Program-made: the position numbers and the translations under genes
The notes under the pieces: generated by a model
What the model saw: the letters and a program-made list of their open reading frames with translations, nothing else
The model's database searches: none
What the model was told of the DNA's origin: nothing
Shown: positions 4,167 to 7,866 of the stretch, piece after piece
Position numbering within the stretch: position 1 is the stretch's first letter
Layout: every line of letters begins with the position of its first letter
Source of the DNA: an uncultured Lentisphaeria bacterium
Lineage (GTDB): Bacteria; Verrucomicrobiota; Lentisphaeria; Victivallales; Victivallaceae
Assembly: GCA_937888615.1 (NCBI GenBank)
Contig: CALABZ010000126.1
Location: 1-7,866 of the forward strand
DNA length: 7,866 nt
Reading direction: 5' to 3'

Positions 4167-6947
4167 TTACTTATCCTTTATGACAGATTTTCTAATATCA
4201 TATAAGGTCTTCAGTGCCCTATAAATAATCGGGCGGTATCTTTTATAATCGATCCCCATCGCATTAAGAATTACTTTATCCAGCTCCTGCCGGTCGGGTT
4301 GCCTTAATTCATCGGGAACAGCCATGACCTGCCGCGTAAGTAACGGCGCGAATGCTTGCACGACGACTTCCCGGGAATGCTTATCAAACAAATCTGGAGA
4401 AGGTATTTGGAAACCTGTTTGAATTTTAGTTGGCGTAATGTCTAAAACACCAAGACCGCGCCCGAAGCCCAGCAACTCAATCATCAGCATTGACAGGGTC
4501 GAATTAAACAATGCATGAAAAAATGTAATATCTGAAGCCTCATATTTCTCTGTAAGAGTAACGCAAACAAGACGTTGATTTAAAACCATTTTTTGTAACG
4601 CTCGAACGGCATAAATCCGTGTATCCGGGTTCAACGGCAATACAAAATCAGCATAAGCCTTAACCTTGAATTGATACCATTCCCCATTGGATATTTTCAG
4701 CGATTCAGTTAATGGCTTTCCTTTTCCATTTGATTTTACCTTGAAAGAATCAATCCACTTTTTTGCCGAAATATTATTCTCCAGTTCAAGCTCCGCAGGT
4801 GTTAAATCACAAACAAAGGCCCAAGAATCGGCAGCGTCTATCGTCAGGTTATAGTATCCATTGATATTTTTCAGGTGGGGGATTAAGAATCTTCTATCGA
4901 TATTCTTGTCATCCTCTTGAGGCAGGATAAACATAGGATCCCATCCACGGCGTTCTCCTCTGGTTATATTACAAATTTTGTTCAATGGAACAAATTTATC
5001 TTGGTTTTCAAATAGCCAAGACAAATCAGCAAACAAAGAAGTCCACCCCAACCCCAAATTTTCAACCATCTCTATTTGCGAGTAATCCCACGTGTGCAAA
5101 GAAACGTTTCGATCATTTGCGTCCTCTGCCAGAATAGATGTAGCTATTTCATCAGGTGAAAAGTTGTCGTCATCTATGGATTGGTTTGTAGAAACAAAAA
5201 CAGTTCTATTGTCTACACAACTCCCATTAGGTGATTTCTTAGAACAAACAAGAATTGTTGTAACGACATCTGCGCTACTAAACCAACGTCCTTTGGCCGA
5301 TGTTACGACATAATTGATATTATAGAAAGAACGAAGCAATTTTCTAAAGCCAGCGCCCCAATCAGATGATAGCCAAGCATTTGACGTAATTATGCCCAAC
5401 GTTCCATTGGGCATCAACAAATCATACAGAATAAAAGGGATATAAGAGTAAAAATCACTCCGCCGAGAAAGCTGGAAGGTTTTCTTTATGCCATATTTTT
5501 TATAAAAATCGGTGATTCTATCCCAAACGAGCTTATTAAGTTCTTCTATTTGCTCAAAATTGATAAAAGGAAGATTTGAAATAATCGACGCAAACAATGG
5601 CAACGCAATAAGCTTTTCTTGTCCCGTTGCGGGGTCGATAAATCTAATTTTCTCTCCCGGTGCCAAATTCAATGCATCAAATGTAAAAATCCGCATAAGC
5701 CTTCCAACATTTTGAGGCGAAAAAACGGCCATTGCGGCGATTTGAATAGGAAAAGCAAATTTATCGCTTCCCCATGTCGTTTCGAGAACTGCCGTCCCAG
5801 GAATATTATCGTCGGTTTTTACTGCCAACATGGCATTTAAAATCGTTCCTGTCCCACAGAATGGGTCTATCGAATTTTCTGTTTTATCCTTCAGTGCAAG
5901 ATATACCAGTAAAAAGGCCAATGCTTCTGGCGTTACAAAAAGTCCAGCCGCGTTTTTGATTGACGATAACGTAGTCGCGTGCAAAATATTTGTTAATATT
6001 GCGGGACTTATTCTTGAAAACTCAATACTATTCAAGAATTCATTGAAGGATAATAAAATCTCCCACTCTTCAGGCGGAATAAGCTCATCAAACTCTGTAG
6101 GTTGAAAGAAATTGCAAACATTTTTTGATTTTGAAAACTGCGTAAAAAGGTCAATACACTCTTTTACAGATATTCCATGTTTTAAGGTGCTAGGGACATC
6201 CTTTTGATTGTAAACCTTTAATATATTCGCAAAAACAAATCGGTTTATCCAACGTAACAAAATGGAATATGCCAAGGGAGAATAAGGTTTTTCATCCGGA
6301 TAAGACTCTTTGACATATCTCCACCAAGTCTCAATCTTGGCTTTTAGCCGATTGTCTTTCTGTGCCGCATTTTCAATATATTGTTTAACCTTTGCTTGGC
6401 ATTGCAAAATATTTTCGATAAAACTGTTGTCTCCGAAAAGACGTTCTGCGGAAACCCCAGAGATAATACCGCCAGCAAAAAAATTATTAAGTTTTCCTAA
6501 AATAATATGCAGGGCTTCGTCCCACAAATCACGCCTGTTTTCCACATCAGAACGGGAAGAAATGCCCTTATTTTCATGTAAGCGTTCAGAGAAGGTAAAC
6601 GCCCCATACTCATTTTGAATATACAAATCAGCATCAACCGCATTCCACACTAAAAAGCTGTTTAACCCGAGGCGGCGGGCTTTCTCCTCTGCGTTCTTCA
6701 GCAATTCAGGATCATCAATGGCTGTATCTGGCATTTTAAGTTCCCAGCCCTGCAGAATGCTTCCATTGGAAGAACTTCCGAATAAAATCACATCAGGAAA
6801 AAGCGTTTGCCCGCTCCCTCCCAAAGAAAACTCTCCGCCCGCTCGCTGAATGCTGGAAGAATATACGTTTTTATTAATTGCAGAGATTAAATCAATAGCC
6901 CACGACCGCTCATTATATTGTAGCTTTTGTCGTTTTAATGTCATCAT
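4167..6947 (-). CDS. type IIG-like restriction-modification fusion: PD-(D/E)xK nuclease + N6-adenine methyltransferase + target recognition region
   Basis: The 926-residue protein probably both cuts and methylates DNA at one site. Residues 36-101 hold a PD-(D/E)xK nuclease core: PD at 51-52 (LFPDVILFG) and ELK at 69-71 (QGWELKMPDT), followed by a predicted helix-strand segment. A helical linker follows to about 330. The methyltransferase part has GLFVTP at 335-340 (motif X region), DPFCGTGT at 361-368 (SAM motif I) and NLPF at 458-461 (motif IV, normally NPPY/F). An Eco57I-like RRSDFYSYIPFILYDLL segment starts near 495, with IITSNAWLS at 519-527. Residues about 650-850 look like a target recognition domain. 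Start: two adjacent ATGs at 6947/6944 with AAGGAA seven bases upstream. It overlaps the upstream methyltransferase gene by 35 bases and is AT-rich compared with the left operon. The recognition sequence is unknown. Confidence 0.85.
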   Translation of the reverse strand: MMTLKRQKLQYNERSWAIDLISAINKNVYSSSIQRAGGEFSLGGSGQTLFPDVILFGSSSNGSILQGWELKMPDTAIDDPELLKNAEEKARRLGLNSFLVWNAVDADLYIQNEYGAFTFSERLHENKGISSRSDVENRRDLWDEALHIILGKLNNFFAGGIISGVSAERLFGDNSFIENILQCQAKVKQYIENAAQKDNRLKAKIETWWRYVKESYPDEKPYSPLAYSILLRWINRFVFANILKVYNQKDVPSTLKHGISVKECIDLFTQFSKSKNVCNFFQPTEFDELIPPEEWEILLSFNEFLNSIEFSRISPAILTNILHATTLSSIKNAAGLFVTPEALAFLLVYLALKDKTENSIDPFCGTGTILNAMLAVKTDDNIPGTAVLETTWGSDKFAFPIQIAAMAVFSPQNVGRLMRIFTFDALNLAPGEKIRFIDPATGQEKLIALPLFASIISNLPFINFEQIEELNKLVWDRITDFYKKYGIKKTFQLSRRSDFYSYIPFILYDLLMPNGTLGIITSNAWLSSDWGAGFRKLLRSFYNINYVVTSAKGRWFSSADVVTTILVCSKKSPNGSCVDNRTVFVSTNQSIDDDNFSPDEIATSILAEDANDRNVSLHTWDYSQIEMVENLGLGWTSLFADLSWLFENQDKFVPLNKICNITRGERRGWDPMFILPQEDDKNIDRRFLIPHLKNINGYYNLTIDAADSWAFVCDLTPAELELENNISAKKWIDSFKVKSNGKGKPLTESLKISNGEWYQFKVKAYADFVLPLNPDTRIYAVRALQKMVLNQRLVCVTLTEKYEASDITFFHALFNSTLSMLMIELLGFGRGLGVLDITPTKIQTGFQIPSPDLFDKHSREVVVQAFAPLLTRQVMAVPDELRQPDRQELDKVILNAMGIDYKRYRPIIYRALKTLYDIRKSVIKDK

Positions 6948-7812
6948 CTAAAAATTCCTTCAAAACGCCGGTTCGTGATATATTCGAAGAAAACATAACC
7001 CTACATGTAAAATCATAATAGATCTCACGTATACGTTCCTTGGCTACGCTCAATAAGTCAATATATTTATCTTTAAAAAGCCGTGCATCCTGATTCTTTT
7101 CAATACCAATAAAATTACGATTTTCCATAAGAGCAGCCACCAAAAAACTTCCCGATCCAAATGTATTGTCCAAAACAATATCCCCGGGATTAGTAAATGT
7201 CCTAATTAAATATCGCCCCAATTCAACCGGCTTCTGCGTTGGGTGCCATACATGCCCGCCAAGTTCGCTTTCCGGAGTCTTAAATTGAACAATATCTGTA
7301 GGATAGCGCATTCCTGAATCATTTTGAACCAAAACCGGCTTAAAATCCCCATAACTTCCGGTCAATTGGCTTTTGCGGACACCCTTAGAATAAGGCTTCC
7401 CGACACTCATTTGAGGATTGTATGTCGGCTGTTGCCGATAAAAAACACAAATATCCTCATGTTTTCTCAATGGCTGTTTTTTGGAATTGAGAAAATTCGT
7501 CGGCTTGGATTTTTCCCAGATGATCTTGTACTTAAATTCACTTTCATTGCTAATAATTAGCTTCGCAGTAAAAATGCCTTGAGAAGTTAAGACGATTGCC
7601 CCGTTACGTTTGACTACACGGCGATAAAGAGGCCATAATTTATCCAAGGGAATAACAGAATCCCATTGATTTTGAGTTGTTCCATAAGGCAAATCACACA
7701 AAACCATATCAACGCAACCGTCAGGAAGATGTTCCATAATATCCAAGCAATCCCCTTCAAACAAGGCATTGCAAAATTCTTCTCTGCTCAATTTATCACG
7801 ATTGCGGTTCAT
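6913..7812 (-). CDS. beta-class site-specific DNA methyltransferase (N6-adenine or N4-cytosine)
   Basis: The enzyme transfers a methyl group from SAM to an exocyclic amino group in DNA. The 299-residue protein shows the beta-class motif order: EGDCLDIM at 19-26, DLPYGTTQNQWD at 40-51 (motif IV, DPPY type), then IIWEKSKPTNF near 97-107. HPTQKP at 190-195 (motif X region) precedes DNTFGSGSFLVAAL at 215-228 (SAM motif I) and FIGIEK at 234-239. DLPY favours adenine, but the specificity cannot be read from the sequence. It precedes the nuclease-methyltransferase fusion in one transcript, as expected if protective methylation should come first, and may methylate the strand the fusion enzyme leaves unmodified. 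The ATG at 7812 has only a weak AAAGTG-like site upstream. The last ~30 residues past the methyltransferase fold are lysine/aspartate-rich and overlap the next gene. Its promoter probably lies at or beyond the window edge. Confidence 0.93.
   Translation of the reverse strand: MNRNRDKLSREEFCNALFEGDCLDIMEHLPDGCVDMVLCDLPYGTTQNQWDSVIPLDKLWPLYRRVVKRNGAIVLTSQGIFTAKLIISNESEFKYKIIWEKSKPTNFLNSKKQPLRKHEDICVFYRQQPTYNPQMSVGKPYSKGVRKSQLTGSYGDFKPVLVQNDSGMRYPTDIVQFKTPESELGGHVWHPTQKPVELGRYLIRTFTNPGDIVLDNTFGSGSFLVAALMENRNFIGIEKNQDARLFKDKYIDLLSVAKERIREIYYDFTCRVMFSSNISRTGVLKEFLDDDIKTTKATI
6955..6960 (-). promoter_or_regulatory. Shine-Dalgarno of the restriction-methylation fusion gene, inside the methyltransferase gene
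   Basis: AAGGAA on the minus strand, seven bases before the ATG at 6947, lies within the coding part of the upstream methyltransferase gene. It supports 6947 (or the adjacent ATG at 6944) as the start and hence the 35-base overlap. Confidence 0.65.
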
Positions 7813-7866
7813 AATTCACTTTCTATAAAAGCGGAAAACCCATTAACACCGCTTTCGTACCAATAT

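Noticed and set aside
4167..7812. BREX (PglX) or DISARM methyltransferase module
   Set aside because: No PglZ, BrxC, DrmA/B or other partner genes are visible, and the N-terminal PD-ExK nuclease fused to the methyltransferase fits a type IIG enzyme better.
1..7866. CRISPR array, insertion sequence, integrase or rRNA
   Set aside because: No regularly spaced repeats, transposase or integrase motifs, terminal inverted repeats or rRNA-like sequence were seen on either strand.

Overview
The window looks like a metagenomic or draft-genome contig from a Gram-negative anaerobe-type bacterium. A lineage near Lentisphaerota/PVC or Bacteroidetes is my guess, because a LacI-type regulator paired with a long Gfo/Idh/MocA oxidoreductase is typical of sugar catabolism there. 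The sequence alone does not prove the lineage. Almost every convincing gene lies on the minus strand.

Layout from left to right. Bases 1 to about 250 carry two small, tightly packed plus-strand reading frames, the second a DUF2493 (SLOG-fold) protein that is cut off. At about 250 the sequence switches abruptly to the N-terminal quarter of a minus-strand nadB (L-aspartate oxidase). Both genes lose their family similarity at the same point, so this is a chimeric junction: an assembly or amplification artefact, or a real rearrangement. From 639 to 3673 there is a GC-rich minus-strand operon: a consensus promoter with two LacI-type operators, a lacI-family repressor, a Gfo/Idh/MocA oxidoreductase and a UPF0489 (arginase-like) protein. 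The repressor probably controls itself and the two downstream genes.

Bases 3674 to 4068 contain no convincing gene, but they hold a degenerate plus-strand copy of the 5' half of a tRNA-Leu. An intact minus-strand tRNA-Leu(UAG) follows at 4069-4153. Only 13 bases beyond its 5' end lies an AT-rich two-gene restriction-modification module, also on the minus strand. Its first gene is a beta-class N6/N4 DNA methyltransferase; the second, overlapping by 35 bases, is a 926-residue fusion of a PD-(D/E)xK nuclease domain, a gamma-class adenine methyltransferase and a C-terminal target-recognition region (type IIG / Eco57I-like architecture). The module is clearly poorer in G+C than the operon to its left, which suggests horizontal acquisition.

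Functionally the window splits into a regulated carbohydrate-type operon and a DNA-defence module beside a tRNA gene. I see no CRISPR array, insertion sequence, integrase or rRNA. The most unusual items are the tRNA-Leu remnant facing the intact tRNA-Leu, the double operator with one copy at the lacI translation start, the arginase-like protein coupled to a sugar oxidoreductase, and the chimeric left edge.
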